A DNA stretch of 64,000 nucleotides from Isoetes taiwanensis (GCA_021234155.1 JAJEKV010000005.1:19022089-19086088); one strand, 5' to 3'. Counted from the first letter of the stretch, positions 10,673-22,066 are shown. Numbers and translations are program-made. Notes: generated by a model not told the origin, from the sequence alone.

Positions 10673-12550
10673 GTAAGCATTCAAGAATTTACCAATATCA
10701 TTAGTAATGGTAATGGTAATTGGTTCATACCATCAGTTCCCTTATTTGGAGTCTTCCACTTCCTAGGCATGCTTTTCCTGCCTTTCTTACACTTGTCTGT
10801 GGGCATGGCATCATCAAAATCTAATACTTTAGCAACCCCATCTTCTGCAGCAGCTGTGGTACTCTGCTTTTGGGATTGAGCTAATGTGTTGCTCTGATCA
10901 TCTGCAAGACCATCGCCGGTATTGTATTCACATTTCGATGCAATTGGCCTTCTTTGGACTCTTGGTGTTAGTGGCCTTCTTTGGACTCTTGGTGTTTTTG
11001 GGGATCTTTGGATCCCGCAAAATCAATAAAGCAATTAACATCTTCTACACATGAATCCATACACAACAAACAAACATGTTTTAATTGTAATCTCGACTTG
11101 TTTCTGCGCAGACCTTCCTCTTCTTTTTGCTCCCCTCGCAATGCACAAATGTTAATTAAAAGAATTTACATTCTTCTACATTCTAATTCAATTAACAGAA
11201 ATGCAATTACCTTTTCCAGCTGGACTGGTCATGGCTCTGGTTATAGGCCTTCTTTTCATGTTGTTATCATCATTGGCTGGAGTTTCATAATCACTTGAAA
11301 CTGTAATACGATCCCTGTCATTGTCCCCTGAAACTTCTTCTGGATCAGGGATATGATCTGCATATCCCATTGTGTCGGCAATCCTCAGAGGTATAGTTGC
11401 CTTGCATACTATCAAAGACAAATTCTCCAAGCACAATTGGAAGCATAGTAGATGGTATGAGTGTCCACAATCTAATGTCACCGCAGAATGAAACGTGTGT
11501 CAAAAGAAAGCATGCACGGGCCTTGCATCCATCCTCCCCATCTACAAGCTGTCCATTCACTGCATGGTTTGATCAAAGACTTGTGAAGGTAATTAGATCC
11601 AAGTCTGTTCAAGTTAGAAATGGCGTTCTGAAAATCTTTGTTGAGTTGTCGGCAAGAAGACAACTGCAACTCAAGGTCTTGTGCCTGCATCTGAAAGGCA
11701 CTCCTCTTCTCTATCATGCTTTTTTTTTTCCTTACCATACTTAAGAGAGATAAACCCATACCATCACCCTGCTTTGCAAGTTCATTCAGGGCTCCATCTT
11801 CTTCTGGAAATTCAGAACCGAAATCTATAATGCAACTTTTTTGCTCTTGAATATCCCCTGCAAGTGCCATGCAAGCATCTTCATAAGCAGAAATCATGCC
11901 ATCAAGCCTACATACCTCATTGTGCAGCTCAACAGCTCTAGAAGACATGCTTTTTAATTCAGTTTCTGATGTACCTGCCCTATCTTGCAATGCTTCAAGT
12001 CCCACATTTATATTCTTTAAGCATGTCTCAGCCACTACATCCCTGTACTTAAACATTTTCTGGGCTGGTTCATACCTGGTAAATGCAAACTTTGCCCAGT
12101 TAACCAAATATTTTGCAGGGCTGTGTCTTGCTTTTCTTGTATTCTGCCATGCAAAAGCTCTTGCAAAATAAACCCTTGCTTCCTTGTTCTTGATCCCAAA
12201 CTGGTACACTCGACCTGCCAAATCCCTAACCAGTGCTGCAAACTCAGGCCGGGCTTTGTGTAGTTTGATTTTTCCCTCCTTCATTAGCTCTGACCATACC
12301 TGCAGGAAATCTTCTGGAGGGCATTCATCCCAAGTTATTGTCTCCGGATCCCTTCCCTCATTACATAGCCCTCGAAACTTAGCGAACTCCTCGACTGTAG
12401 TAGCGACTTTCATCTGGAAATGCAAGAGGAAAATTAAGAAAGAACTAAGTTTTTGGCGAAAGAAAGAGAAAGGATATCAAGAAACCTAAAACTAACCTTT
12501 TTTTTTTCTCCCGTAGAAGGCGCTGGCGAATCATTGCTGCTACCTGCCAT
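9857..12550 (-). CDS. Element 1 accessory gene, unknown function (multi-exon)
   Basis: Minus-strand gene. Exon 1 starts at ATG 12550 (MAGSSNDSPAPSTGEK) and ends at a donor near 12498. Exon 2 begins after the acceptor at about 12414 and runs open to about 11480: about 270 residues, helical and coiled-coil-like, with VYQFGIKNKEARVYFARAF and SPAKYLVNWAKFAFTRYE. Downstream exons (about 11300-11200 and 10630-9857) encode a low-complexity Gln/Glu region with EQQGLQ repeats and a very acidic end (ESEEADENEDGDESEDD). The last exon follows an acceptor preceded by 31 T residues. No known domain is recognised. The block around FGIKNKEA is weakly similar to YKTKNHKA in the protein at 58945, another element of this family, so this is probably a family-specific partner protein. 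Confidence 0.55.
10640..10670. repeat. A31 homopolymer (T31 on the coding strand of the accessory gene)
   Basis: Uninterrupted run of 31 A. On the minus strand it is a T31 tract followed by GCAG, so it would act as the polypyrimidine tract of a 3' splice site. Confidence 0.9.
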
Positions 12551-12774
12551 TTCCAAATAATTTCACGAAAAAATGACATGCAATGATCCTCCTCTGGCGC
12601 TCTGATTCATACCTGGAGGTCGGAGTACAGTGAAAAGCTATTGGCGGGAACCCTATTTTGTGACGGGGAAGTGACGGGGAATCTTTCCTCCAGCCCGGCA
12701 AAACGTCAATGAAAGCCCCCCCACCATAAAAAACCAAAGCAGGGTGCTTGGGGGGTGCTTTCATTTCGCAAAAT

Positions 12775-12800
12775 TGTCCCCCAAAAGCGCGCTTATACCC
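12775..12800 (-). repeat. Element 1 right terminal inverted repeat
   Basis: Reverse complement of the left end with one mismatch. It is followed directly by the TATA duplication at 12801-12804 and then by the Harbinger gene. Confidence 0.9.
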
Positions 12801-12804
12801 TATA

Positions 12805-13416
12805 CACATCATCACCAAGCAAACAGTAATTCTTCATTTTTCTAGACTCAAATTTAGTGTAAGCCATTATTCTTTGCATTAGAGCCCAATCATGCATGCT
12901 CCCTGCCCATCCAATATCACAGACCCATATCAAACATCTGGAATCCACAATGGCTTGTAGAAGTATCGAATGAAATCCTTTCCTATTGTAATAGTATGCA
13001 CTATGATCAGTTGGAGCAGTGATAGGAATATGACTACCATCTACTGCCCCAATTACATTTGGAATACCCTGTTTTGCTTTATATGCAATAGATAACTCTT
13101 TGCATTGACTTTCACTTGGCCAATGCAATCCACAATGCAGTTCTCTCATTTTTAGCTCGACAGGTCGACTAAATTCCACAATACATCTATGAACAGTTGT
13201 GGTGCCAATTCCATAAAGTTATGCTACATAGTCTAGTGTTGACCCAGTAGTAGCCAGGTGTGTCTGTACAATAGCAACCTTTTTTGGCAGTTCTATTGCC
13301 ATTCGAATGCTGGTATCTTTTTTCAATAATACTGGATACAAAACATTACAAACCCATTGAAAGGTTGCTCTAGACACCTTTATTCTTTGATGAAACATTC
13401 TATCAGTGTGGTTCAC
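12805..13416 (-). pseudogene. Harbinger/PIF transposase, N-terminal and central part
   Basis: Encodes, with one in-frame stop near 13217, the helical N-terminal region (RIKVSRATFQWVCNVLYP, then RMAIELPKKVAIV) and the catalytic start of a DDE_4 nuclease: VIGAVDGSHIPI with the first Asp, YYNRKGFHSILLQAIVD with the second motif region, and GWAGSMHDWALM. It stops at GDDVY, where element 1 is inserted; the rest is at 4880-5278. The gene has lost its own start, possibly through the adjoining LINE at 13430. A Myb-like partner ORF, normal in Harbinger elements, was not seen. Confidence 0.85.
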
Positions 13417-13429
13417 TGAACAAGACGTG

Positions 13430-14238
13430 GCTCCCCAGCTCTGGGTGGTTCATGGCAGTGTTAAGGAGGAGCACCTGGTGCACTCGATGTATGTGGTCCT
13501 GCTTCATCATGAGGTGTTGCCTCCATCGCCATAGTGGCCTTTAGTTATCCCCGAGCCTCATCGTAAAGCAGTCTGGCGATGGGTATGGGATAAATTGCTT
13601 CATCCTAAGCTATCCATTTTATAGTGGCAGATCACTCATAGATGCGTGCGGGTAAACACTGTCGTTCATCGATTTCGTCCAGAAGTCTCTGTGATCTGCC
13701 CTCTTTGCACGCAGAGGGATGGACAATTGAGCACTGCTTTTTCTTATGTCACCATGTTCGACTTGCTTGGCAGTGGCTTCTGAGTCTTTTCCATTGTGAC
13801 TTGAATAGTCAGCGGGTCCTATTGTCAGTCTATCCTAGTTCTTGGGACAAGTTGGCAAAGAGGGCTTTCCACTTAGCATCTGCTTGGATCATCTGGTCCA
13901 TCTGGAAGAGGCGAAATCTCCTCATCTTCAAGGGATAGCTCTTTTCAGATACGCAAGTGCTTAGCGATGCCCGTAGTCGCATTGTGAAGGCGTCATTAGA
14001 GGAGGTTGTATTTAAAAATTGCAACCTTAGGATATTTTCCGAACCTATAGGCTTGGAATTTAGCACCCAACCTGGTTATGCCACGTAGGTATGGGTACGG
14101 TACCTGTTAGGTAGCCTCGGTTCTATTTCGAAAAATGGCGGTCTTCTGCTGTGTCGTGAGGTTCTGCCTCGGTCTACTGTCATGAGGCCGGAGTAGCTTC
14201 GTCGGTAGTATCTGAGGCCGGATGTCAAAAAAAAAAAA
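13430..14238 (+). pseudogene. LINE 3' end, second copy, with poly(A)
   Basis: Same family as 3120-3720. Readable pieces: WDKLLHPKLSILWWQITHRC, CPLCTQRDG with the zinc-binding cysteines, LLSLFHCDLNSQRVLLS and AFHLASAWIIWSIWKRR. Several frameshifts and stops. After about 130 non-coding bases it ends in a run of 12 A at about 14227-14238, the expected 3' end of a target-primed insertion. It lies head to head with the Harbinger fragment. Confidence 0.75.
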
Positions 14239-14328
14239 CCAAATAAGAGGCCTCGGCATTCGTATCAACATCGGTTCTGTTGCTGCTGCTTGCTACCTCA
14301 TCCGATCAGCATTGTGTACCAGGTAAAT

Positions 14329-14390
14329 GGATCTTTATCCCTCCATTCACATCAGAGATAGATCTTTATCCCTCCATTCACATCAGAGAG
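14329..14390 (+). repeat. 31-bp tandem duplication
   Basis: ATCTTTATCCCTCCATTCAC plus the next nine bases occurs twice in a row. Confidence 0.85.
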
Positions 14391-15239
14391 GCAAATTAAA
14401 CAAGTGAGCCTAGCGTTTTTGCAAGAAATAGAGCTAAGAATGTCTATTTCAATTTATTACTGTTTCAATCTATTTCAATTTCTTACTATTATCCGACCTG
14501 TTCCTTGCATTGCATTTGCACCAAAGCAACCTATTCAGCATCTAGGTGTAAGTGGGCATGTACCCCTATCGGATGACGATGGATCTGAGGATGACAAATT
14601 AGAGGAGGAAATACAACCAAATCAGGTTTGATCTATGCTTTGGCAATCTAGTTACTGTTCAAGATTACACTAAAGTCTCTTTCTATTTAAAATCCATTAT
14701 GCTGGATCTAGTTCTACTGCAGGTTACAGTAATGTTTTACATAGCTTATAATTCTGAATCTGCTGCCATGCACCTTAAAAATGAAGGATGCCATTGCATC
14801 CAACCATGCTCAAAATACATTATCCTTCAAGACAAGACTGGAATATTAGCTCAAGGCATCATGCCCATAATCTGATACCTAAAAGAACCGTCCAATCCAA
14901 AGGCTAGCAAATGGAAGAGGAATTCCATTTGTTAATTAATAATTTGTCTAGAATTGGTAATCATAACAACCAGCTCTACTATGGCATGCCAGTCAGCTTC
15001 TGTTATCCAGTGACAGTGGGCTTGCCGCTGATAAGAGCTGGTGAGCCCATGAATGAGGGCAAACAATGTCTAGGTGTAATGGCATGTTAAACTAAGCTAG
15101 GGGAGGAGATCACACCTTAACTACAAGGATAGATTAATTGTCGTGGCCACCTAATTGTTGTGTTGAATTTAGCTAGTACAGATCTTTCCCCAGCACTATA
15201 TTACAATAGATACTCTTTCTGTATCAACATATACAAATT

Positions 15240-16405
15240 ATCACCCAGAGTATCACGATTTGGACTTGCTCTTTTCTTGTGGTGAACATTTTACAATCCT
15301 TGAATTCTTCTTTAATTTTCCTATGCATCCTCCTTCGTTGTCGTCGTCATTACTGTGATCATCTTCATCATTATCATATTTTCGTTTGCCCTTCTTTTTC
15401 TTTCCATTGACACCCACTTCATAAGTAGCCACTGCTGGCTTAACATTTGTTTTCGGATCTTTATCAATGTCTGATGGTTTCCAAATGAACAGAGACCTGA
15501 CACATTTCCAGACAAGGTGAGCTTCTCGTTATGTCCAAAAAAGTATGAAGTTCAGGTCTGGATCCATCTTCCATGAAGGGCTTCGCTAGTGCCACCTCTG
15601 AGCTTCCAGTGAGTGGACGTGAAGGCAATCCATCATCAGTCACATCGTTAACATCCTGTTTAGAAGGATATAAATTTGATCCTATCAGATTCTGCAACAT
15701 CATTGACATAGTTTTTTTATTGCACTCCAGTTGATCCTGAACAGAGTAATGCTTTTCATGGCCAGCATAACTACTGCTCGTGCCTTCATTAATATCTCTA
15801 CCTTGACCCTTAAGTAGATCCCCACTTTGATTATTTGAAACACTATCCTTCCTCCTGGCAAAGTTATGTCACTGCATTTACTCCTCTAAATTTGATAGCA
15901 GCAAAGTTATCTGCTTATGTCAAAGTTAGTCACTGCATTTACTCCTCTAAATTTGATAGCAGCAATGTCATAAGCCTCTGCAGCTTCTTCTTGAGTACCT
16001 GAAGAGCAGAAGGCTTAGTTATAGTGATGTTTAGCATATTTTTGAAAGATCAAATGCATCTATCTTACTAAATGTTCCCAAGTACAAATCTTTGTTCCCA
16101 GCAACTCTGCCAATCCTAGCCTGCAGGAACACCCACACAGACCAAAACAAACGGAAATATAGGCCTAAAAACTAAGAAGAGGGATAGCAAAAACCTAGTC
16201 ACTCCTCGGTACATTGAAGCACCCCTTGAAAATCCACTGCTTTTCCTATCATATCATAGCAATAGATGCTCAGTTTTAAAATCTCTTGAAGAGCATATTG
16301 GCCCAGATAGAGTACAAAATCTTCTACTGACCTTCTTAGAGATGCCACGTATTCTTGCCTGGTCATATTCTTCATTTCTTCAAGCTCTAGCTGATAATTG
16401 ATTAC
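15240..16405 (-). pseudogene. AINTEGUMENTA/PLETHORA-type AP2 transcription factor, second AP2 repeat and 3' part
   Basis: Plant AP2-family DNA-binding protein fragment. Exons on the minus strand: 16405-16332 (LELEEMKNMTRQEYVASLRR, the linker before AP2 repeat 2), 16245-16195 (KSSGFSRGASMYRGVT), 16120-16069 (ARIGRVAGNKDLYLGTF) and from 15998 ([18 protein letters not shown], then [10 protein letters not shown]). All junctions have GT/AG. Two defects: the micro-exon for HHQHGRWQ is absent from the 74-bp gap between 16194 and 16121, and without it the next exon is out of frame; and a local duplication at 15863-15965 turns SRYD into SR-stop. Beyond that a Ser/Asp-rich region stays open to about 15480 and a lysine/aspartate-rich tail follows to about 15240. 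AP2 repeat 1 and the N-terminus are missing. Confidence 0.82.
15863..15965 (-). repeat. Local duplication inside the AP2 domain
   Basis: About 42 bases coding for [12 protein letters not shown] occur twice with a period of 61-62 bases (15863-15905 and 15925-15965). The duplication introduces the stop that ends the AP2 frame. Confidence 0.85.
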
Positions 16406-19400
16406 CTGCAAAAAGTACAGAGTCATTTGCTGAATGACCAAGGAAAACAGATACCAAGAATAAGACTGGCAGTCTAAACCTTCAAACACAAACTTCAGCG
16501 GTAGCAAGGATTTTTAATCTATACCATCATGCAAAACTCCAGAAAACTAAAAGCACGATGATTCTATCAGATTATGATGCAAGACAAGCCATGCTAAGGA
16601 TCTTTCTAGATTTAATTTATGTTGCAAGGATCAGAGGCAAAGACTCTAAGTCATAAACTTATAAAAAACCATGATTTGTTTTGCAGGAATTGATGCTACC
16701 ATGCCTCATAATCCAAATTTGAGGGTGCTACACTTGCAAATTGAGCCTGAACGCCTTCCATTGAAGAATATAACAGCAGAAGAAACAAGTCGCTTGCGAG
16801 GTGAAAAACACTTGGATATTTGGTGCCGGGGAAAATTGTATCCGCCCGACCCGTTCTCTCATCAACCACCAAAATTTGAGAACATTGTGGAGGCTTTAAA
16901 CTTCATTTCAGATGGTTCTAAGGGGCTTCTTGGATATGTGCTCCACTTTTGGCAACATATTCAGAACCAACAACAAGAGATACATAACAAACAACAAGAA
17001 ATTTCCAGGCAACACCACAAAATTTTCATGCAACAACAAGGAATCCATAGGCAACAAGAGCAAATGCATAGACAACAAGAGGAAATGCACAGGCAGGTGG
17101 CTTCATGGCAGATCAAGCTTTCAGTCAAACAAGAAGAAATCGAGGCACTTCAAAATGAGCTTAAGGGGTTTAAAGAGCAGCGAAGAAAACGGACCTTGTC
17201 AGACATTAATAGTCTTGTGGCTGGAGGTAGAGCATTTAGAAAGAGGATGAAGATGGTCCAAGATATACTTCATCCGGGTGATTCCTCAATGATAGAGGCT
17301 CAAAAACCTGACCACATGATTCAATTGTTCCATAATTACTTTAACGAGGACATCTTGAAATTGATGCTAGAGCATGCCTCCTCTTTCAAACTGATGTTGT
17401 TGAATCTGGTAGCTGCGGTAGAAGCTGAGCAAAAAGAAGAGGATGCTCATCCTAGCCAAGATGTTCAAGAAGCATGTGAAGAAGGTGGCATTAGCCGAAG
17501 AGCTTATGAATTGCTTTTCCAGTCCTTAAGAGAAGGCCATCCATTGATGAGCAAAACATTCATTCCTTGTCCTTGGCGAGTACGTGTGTCACGAGCATCG
17601 AGCACTGAGAAAATTCAGGCTCTTCTTGGAGATTTTAAAGCATACACAAATAGCTATCCAGAGAAGAAACTTACACTTAACAAAAGCAATAACTTGTTTG
17701 TCAATTTACAGAAATTACTTGAGGTATTTTACATATTATCTTAACTGATACTAAGGCTTTCCTAATTTCATTTATGCATTTTCACAGGTCATTGTCCATT
17801 TTTATAAGCTTGAGCCAGGTGTGATAAGTCTGTTGTTGAAAATGGATGAGATGGAGCTCATTAAGGGGCAGAAGATAGAGAGGATGTCTATCCAACTTCT
17901 TCACGATAATATTACACAATCTGAATTTGACCTTTGGTGAGTCAAATTTTAGTGAATTTGTCCTTTGGTGACTTAGTAAATTTTAGTGCATCAAGTACCT
18001 CATTAGTATCTGCCTATGCATGCGTTCCTTGATTAAGAAATGGAATTTTTTTTAAAGGTGGCAAGCAGCTTTTGAAATTCCAGCTGAAAATTATTTCAAT
18101 TTGCGCTGGGTGCTCGAACAAACAGAAATTCCATCTGTGATCAATGAACAAATTCGAGGAGAGCCACTAATAGTTGATGGTGTTGGAACATTCAAGCTTG
18201 ATTGGCATTTTTCTTCTGATCTTAAAACAGCAAAAGTACGAACATATTTTAAATGCCAAGTAAATAATTTGCTCATTATGAAATGCATTTTGTAGGTGTT
18301 TTATGGTTTTGCTGAAGGTGCCAATGCAAGAGCTCCTTGCCCTTTTTGTATGGTCTCGACGAAGGATTCTGGTTGCTTTTCCGTACGGCAAACCAAACAA
18401 GCACCAACTCGTACATCACAAAATGCCATAATCAATATTCCTTTGAGCCGGTTCCATCCTTGCATGCTTCATGCATTCATTCGTATTGTTGACAAGCTGA
18501 TTAACCTTTCCGTGTTATTCTGCTGAAATAAAAGACCCCAAGCTGCTCGTGACACAACTTGCGTAATATAGAACGAGTTCTTTCTGCTGCAGGATTACAT
18601 AATGGTAAACATAATCTTCTTATTCTTTAGTGTGCCATTTTAAACTATGAATCTTCTTATTCTTTAGTGTGCCATTTATTCTTTAGGTGAAGCGAAGATA
18701 ACGAAGGATGAGAAGCGGTCCTCTGATAAGACAGATGTTCCAAAATCTGTGAGTCTTGGAGGAGCAAAAGCACGACATTTCTTAAGTGAAGACGCTCAAA
18801 AGGCCATAGGTAACCCGGATATTAAACTTTAGGGGGTTAAGGGCTAAGGGATAATTGAGCCTAACATAAAATCTATAACATGTATACAGGGAGATTAAGA
18901 ACTCCAGGTCAATGGTCTTTTGGTCAACAACTAGTGGATGCTGAGCGTGACCTTACAAGAGGAGGTATGGCAGCTGTGCAGAAGGAAAATGTTTGGACAA
19001 GCTTTGAAAAAGTATATGAGATGATGATGGATGAGAACTTGTCTCGAGATAGAGCCTTGGAATTTCAAAATGCTGTCAACAATTTTATACATGCTTTTAA
19101 CAAAGCTCATCCAACATCATCAGCTACTCACTACATGGTACTATGCTATGTAAGAAACCCACTATACATTTTAAACATATTGTAACCATTTTTGTTTACC
19201 TTACAGCACATATTATCTGCTCACTTGTCCTGGTTTATACAAGAATATGGCAGCTTATCAAAGTTGTGCAGAAGGGATGGAGAAATCACACAAATTATTC
19301 AAAACAATTTATCAGCGCAGCACTCAACACGGGGGTTGTACTAAGAAATGGAGTCCATTAGTTCAGGCCTTTGAAGGGTGTTATAGACGAATGCTAAGTA

Positions 19401-19892
19401 AAACAAGCAAGCGTATTCGTGATTCTCGTATATCCCGAGCAGCTCGAGTAGTTAATGCTCGAGTAGTTAATGCAACTGATCGCGTGCAAGGAATGTAGTG
19501 AAGCAGGAAATCAGTGCTCTTTGAAAAGGATTATGAAACTAAAAAACATCAAACAGACTATTTGCATATCAATCAAATAATTGTGGGATTTGTGTTATAA
19601 TTGTGGGATTTTTTCCTTTTTATATTATCTTCAAACCATGCATTTCCATGCCCCTAGCATGCCATGCATTAAAGAAAACCCATAATTTTTTCTTCCAGCC
19701 ATGCTTGCATGAGTATTATATATCCGAAATAATTCTAGACTTTACTACAAAGATAGTTGTGGACGTTTCAAAGACGAAGATCGCCCCGGGGCGTATACCG
19801 CATCGCCTCCATCGCCAGCACACGCCACCGGGGCCGACGGTGCGCTTAGCGTGTAGCCAGGTGGGTAGCCCTAGGGGGCAACTCGCCAGAAA

Positions 19893-20052
19893 TATGTGCA
19901 ACTATTAATGTGCACATTTTCCAATGTACACATTAATGTGGGCACACATTTCCAAGTGGACACTTCATGCCAAGTGGGCCACACCCATAGGTGCAATTAA
20001 TGTGCACATTTTCCAATGTACACATTAATGTGGGCACACATTTCCATGTGTG
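19893..20052 (+). repeat. Direct repeat in U3 of the LTR
   Basis: A block of about 55 bases containing TTAATGTGCACATTTTCC and CAATGTACACATTAATGTGG occurs twice, about 97 bases apart. Each copy is itself partly palindromic (ATTAATGTG...CACATTAAT). The 3' LTR has the same pair at 40653-40812. Duplicated U3 blocks often act as enhancers; that role here is inferred. Confidence 0.75.
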
Positions 20053-20128
20053 CACATTTGGCCACCTAGCCCTTAAAGGCAAGTGGGCCCATTTCCAATT
20101 ATCCCACATGCCAAAAGAGGATAATTGG

Positions 20129-20173
20129 AAACCCTAACCAACCCCCTTGTCTATATAGGGTGGAAAACCCTAA
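20129..20173 (+). promoter_or_regulatory. LTR core promoter: TATA box between two telo-boxes
   Basis: TATATA at 20152-20157 lies between AAACCCTAA at 20129-20137 and again at 20165-20173. The telo-box is a known plant promoter element of genes active in dividing cells. The arrangement is identical in the 3' LTR (40889-40933). Confidence 0.6.
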
Positions 20174-21380
20174 CTTGCCCAATTTTCGATTTTAGGGCTT
20201 TAGAACTCTGTTTTGGCTGCCTCAACAGCCAAAACCGCCTCCCAGACTCTGCCTGGGAGAATTGCATCCTTAGTTTTCCTTGATTCGAGCGTCTCAGCAG
20301 GATGGTCGAGCTCAGGTCAGGAGGAGCCCCTCAAGGATCAGGTATTTGGCCAATTAGATAGTCTAAACCCTTTTTTAGTCATTGAATCAGTAGGTTTAGC
20401 CTATTAGATTGCCCATAGCAGCCCTCTAGATCTCTAGATAGTAGATTCTAACTAAAGAACCTAACTCTATGTTGTAGATTAGATCTAGTTCTTTAGTTCT
20501 CTGTGAAGTATATGGATGATGTATCTCTATGCACTCTTGTATTGGGAAGGGGGGGGTAGAGACCTAAAGCTTGGTAGTTGATGCTCCTAGAGTAGCCCCT
20601 CTAGCACACTGTAGATTCGGCCTGTGCACAAGAGCCACACCGGGATGTGGGTGAAGGGGGCCGGGCCGGTGAAGGAGGTTCATGTCCTGACTCTTGAACG
20701 GTTCCTCTGGTGTGTAAGGCCTACCGGGAACCATTGTGACTAGGTCCAATGGCTTGCCACTGCGTGCGGGCAAGGCATGGGCTCGACACCCGTGAAGTGG
20801 TGTTCACTTTCCAGTGGGTTCAGTCGAATACGGGCAGTGGCCCTCTAGTCACCTTGAGTCAGCATGTAGATCTCGGAGGGAGTGATCCCTACCTGCCCCA
20901 TGGAATGGGAAGATGAGCCCGGGAGTAGCCCTTTTGGCTATGCATCCCGGGCTTCTGATCGGGTCCCGACACTTTTCGAGACCACTCGCAAAGTGTGTAC
21001 CGGGAGGGGCGGATGGAGTGGACAACCCTAAGCCATGTTCATATGCCCAGCCAAATCCATTGCCATGAATTACATGCGCAATGAACTCACGGAGACCCAA
21101 GCCGCCGGTTATCCCTTTGAGTCCGAGCCTTGGGTAGGATTCCTATGTGATGTCCGATCTTTGTCTATGCGAGGAGATGTGGAGGACCATCCTTCGTGAT
21201 GGTCATATGATGTTGAAGTATGTGCTACCGACATGTATGTTTACGCTTCCGCACTAGGTAGGCCCCGAGGGGAGGGGTGCAATGACCCTTCCACTCTTCC
21301 CACTGGAACCCGTCGCGGTTGCGGTGTCATGTGGAGGGCCCCAGATTAGCATGGAGCTGGTATGGGGATGAACTCTGTTT

Positions 21381-21404
21381 GTATACGGTGAGTGCACCGT
21401 ATCA
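21381..21404 (+). promoter_or_regulatory. Stem-loop at the end of U5
   Basis: GTATACGGTG, four bases, then CACCGTATC; one base short of perfect here. In the 3' LTR (42152-42175) it is a perfect 10-bp stem with loop AGTG. It lies about 20 bases before the LTR end. Confidence 0.6.
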
Positions 21405-21424
21405 CAGTAGGGGACGTCCACAAG

Positions 21425-21436
21425 TGGTATCAGAGC
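21425..21436 (+). promoter_or_regulatory. Primer-binding site (initiator tRNA-Met)
   Basis: TGGTATCAGAGC, the standard complement to the 3' end of plant initiator tRNA-Met, two bases after the 5' LTR. Confidence 0.95.
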
Positions 21437-21627
21437 TATGTTCTTGGAGACCAAGAGCAAAGCACTGGCCATGTTCCCAGTAGCACTAACTTGATAGGAT
21501 CCTCAAACCTCGAAAAATGAGAAAATTTTTTCTCATTTTTGTAGTATGCTAAGCTAGTAACAGTTAAAATGAATAAAAATGTAAAAAAGATTAAAAATTG
21601 ATGAGCCAACATCCAAAAAGTAGGGTG

Positions 21628-21961
21628 GTCTCACACGCGGCTACACAGATGATTTCTAGAATCTCGAAATCGGGCTGGGCGCAACGTGTGAGACATTCAG
21701 CTTTGACACCAAAAAGTTGTAAAATACAGTAAAATAACTTGATAATTCTAATTTTAAGCTAAGAATCAGTAGATTTAGCATGTTACATGTTAATTTAATA
21801 ATGGACCCCACCATGTCTCACACGTCGCGCCAGGACAGATTTCGACATTTTTGAACGGGGCTGGAAACGCGGTGAGACCTTGCTTAATTAGGTGTTTTAG
21901 GTGCTTTAGACAACCCAAAAAGGTAGTTTAACAGTTGACCTAAAACTTGACCCCTATAAAT
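21628..21961 (+). promoter_or_regulatory. Promoter module 1: two long hairpins plus TATA box
   Basis: Two imperfect palindromes of about 65 bases, at 21628-21694 and 21815-21878. Each starts GTCTCACACG and ends with its complement (CGTGTGAGAC or GGTGAGAC), with a GC-rich inner arm and a central ATTTCGA / TCGAAAT pairing. TATAAAT follows at 21955-21961, 106 bases before the ORF1 start. The same arrangement recurs at 23574-24027 ahead of ORF2. Confidence 0.65.
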
Positions 21962-22066
21962 AGACCTAGACCCCCCCCATTTTTCCTGTTCTTCCCTAGA
22001 ACTTAATTTCGTGATTTGTCAAGGCGATCTTCTGGCGCTTAGCTCCGATCGACAAACCGTAAGATG

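Larger units (their letters stand above)
5283..12800. mobile_element. DNA transposon, element 1 (7.5 kb, GGGTATAAG termini, 4-bp TSD)
   Basis: Bounded by terminal inverted repeats that start GGGTATAAGCGCGCT on both sides and flanked by TATA at 5279-5282 and 12801-12804. It interrupts a Harbinger transposase, and excision with loss of one TATA restores that reading frame, which fixes the duplication at four bases. It carries two convergent genes: a transposase on the plus strand (5943-8976) and an accessory gene on the minus strand (12550-9857). Arrays of GGTGCTT-type repeats sit just inside both ends and again in the middle. The transposase has frameshifts and stops, so this copy is probably inactive. 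I cannot assign it to a named superfamily; Sola and Ginger share the 4-bp duplication. Confidence 0.85.
14404..19498 (+). pseudogene. Unknown transposase-like gene, multi-exon, degraded
   Basis: A possible first exon ends near 14627 with an acidic segment (DDDGSEDDKLEEE). The main exon, about 16685-17723, encodes a glutamine/histidine-rich coiled coil (repeats of RQQEEMHRQ) and a basic KEQRRKR. Later exons follow at acceptors near 17788 and 18058: WVLEQTEIPSVINEQ, DWHFSSDLKTAKVFYGF, ANARAPCPFCMVSTKD, RFHPCMLHAFIRIVDKLI. After a stop come RTPGQWSFGQQLVDAE and, in another frame, ILSAHLSWFIQEYGSL. The order of an acid in a SSD/GGD-like motif, a CPFC pair and an HxxxxHLxxF-YG block resembles uncharacterised mobile-element proteins common in invertebrates. 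I infer a mobile origin and cannot name the family. The antisense AP2 fragment sits inside its presumed first intron. Confidence 0.4.
19758..21422 (+). repeat. 5' LTR
   Basis: 1665 bases, TGTGGACGTTTC to GACGTCCACA, directly followed by AG and the primer-binding site. It aligns along its length with 40515-42192; agreement is very high in the first 800 bases after about 19850 and lower in the GC-rich second half. Confidence 0.93.

Noticed and set aside
16121-16194. HHQHGRWQ micro-exon of the AP2 gene
   Set aside because: Looked for in all frames of this 74-bp gap; nothing similar apart from the shared acceptor.
20213-20407. 64-residue frame in the LTR, identical at 40973-41167
   Set aside because: It begins at TTG and not ATG, has no recognisable features, and is conserved only because the LTRs are homologous.
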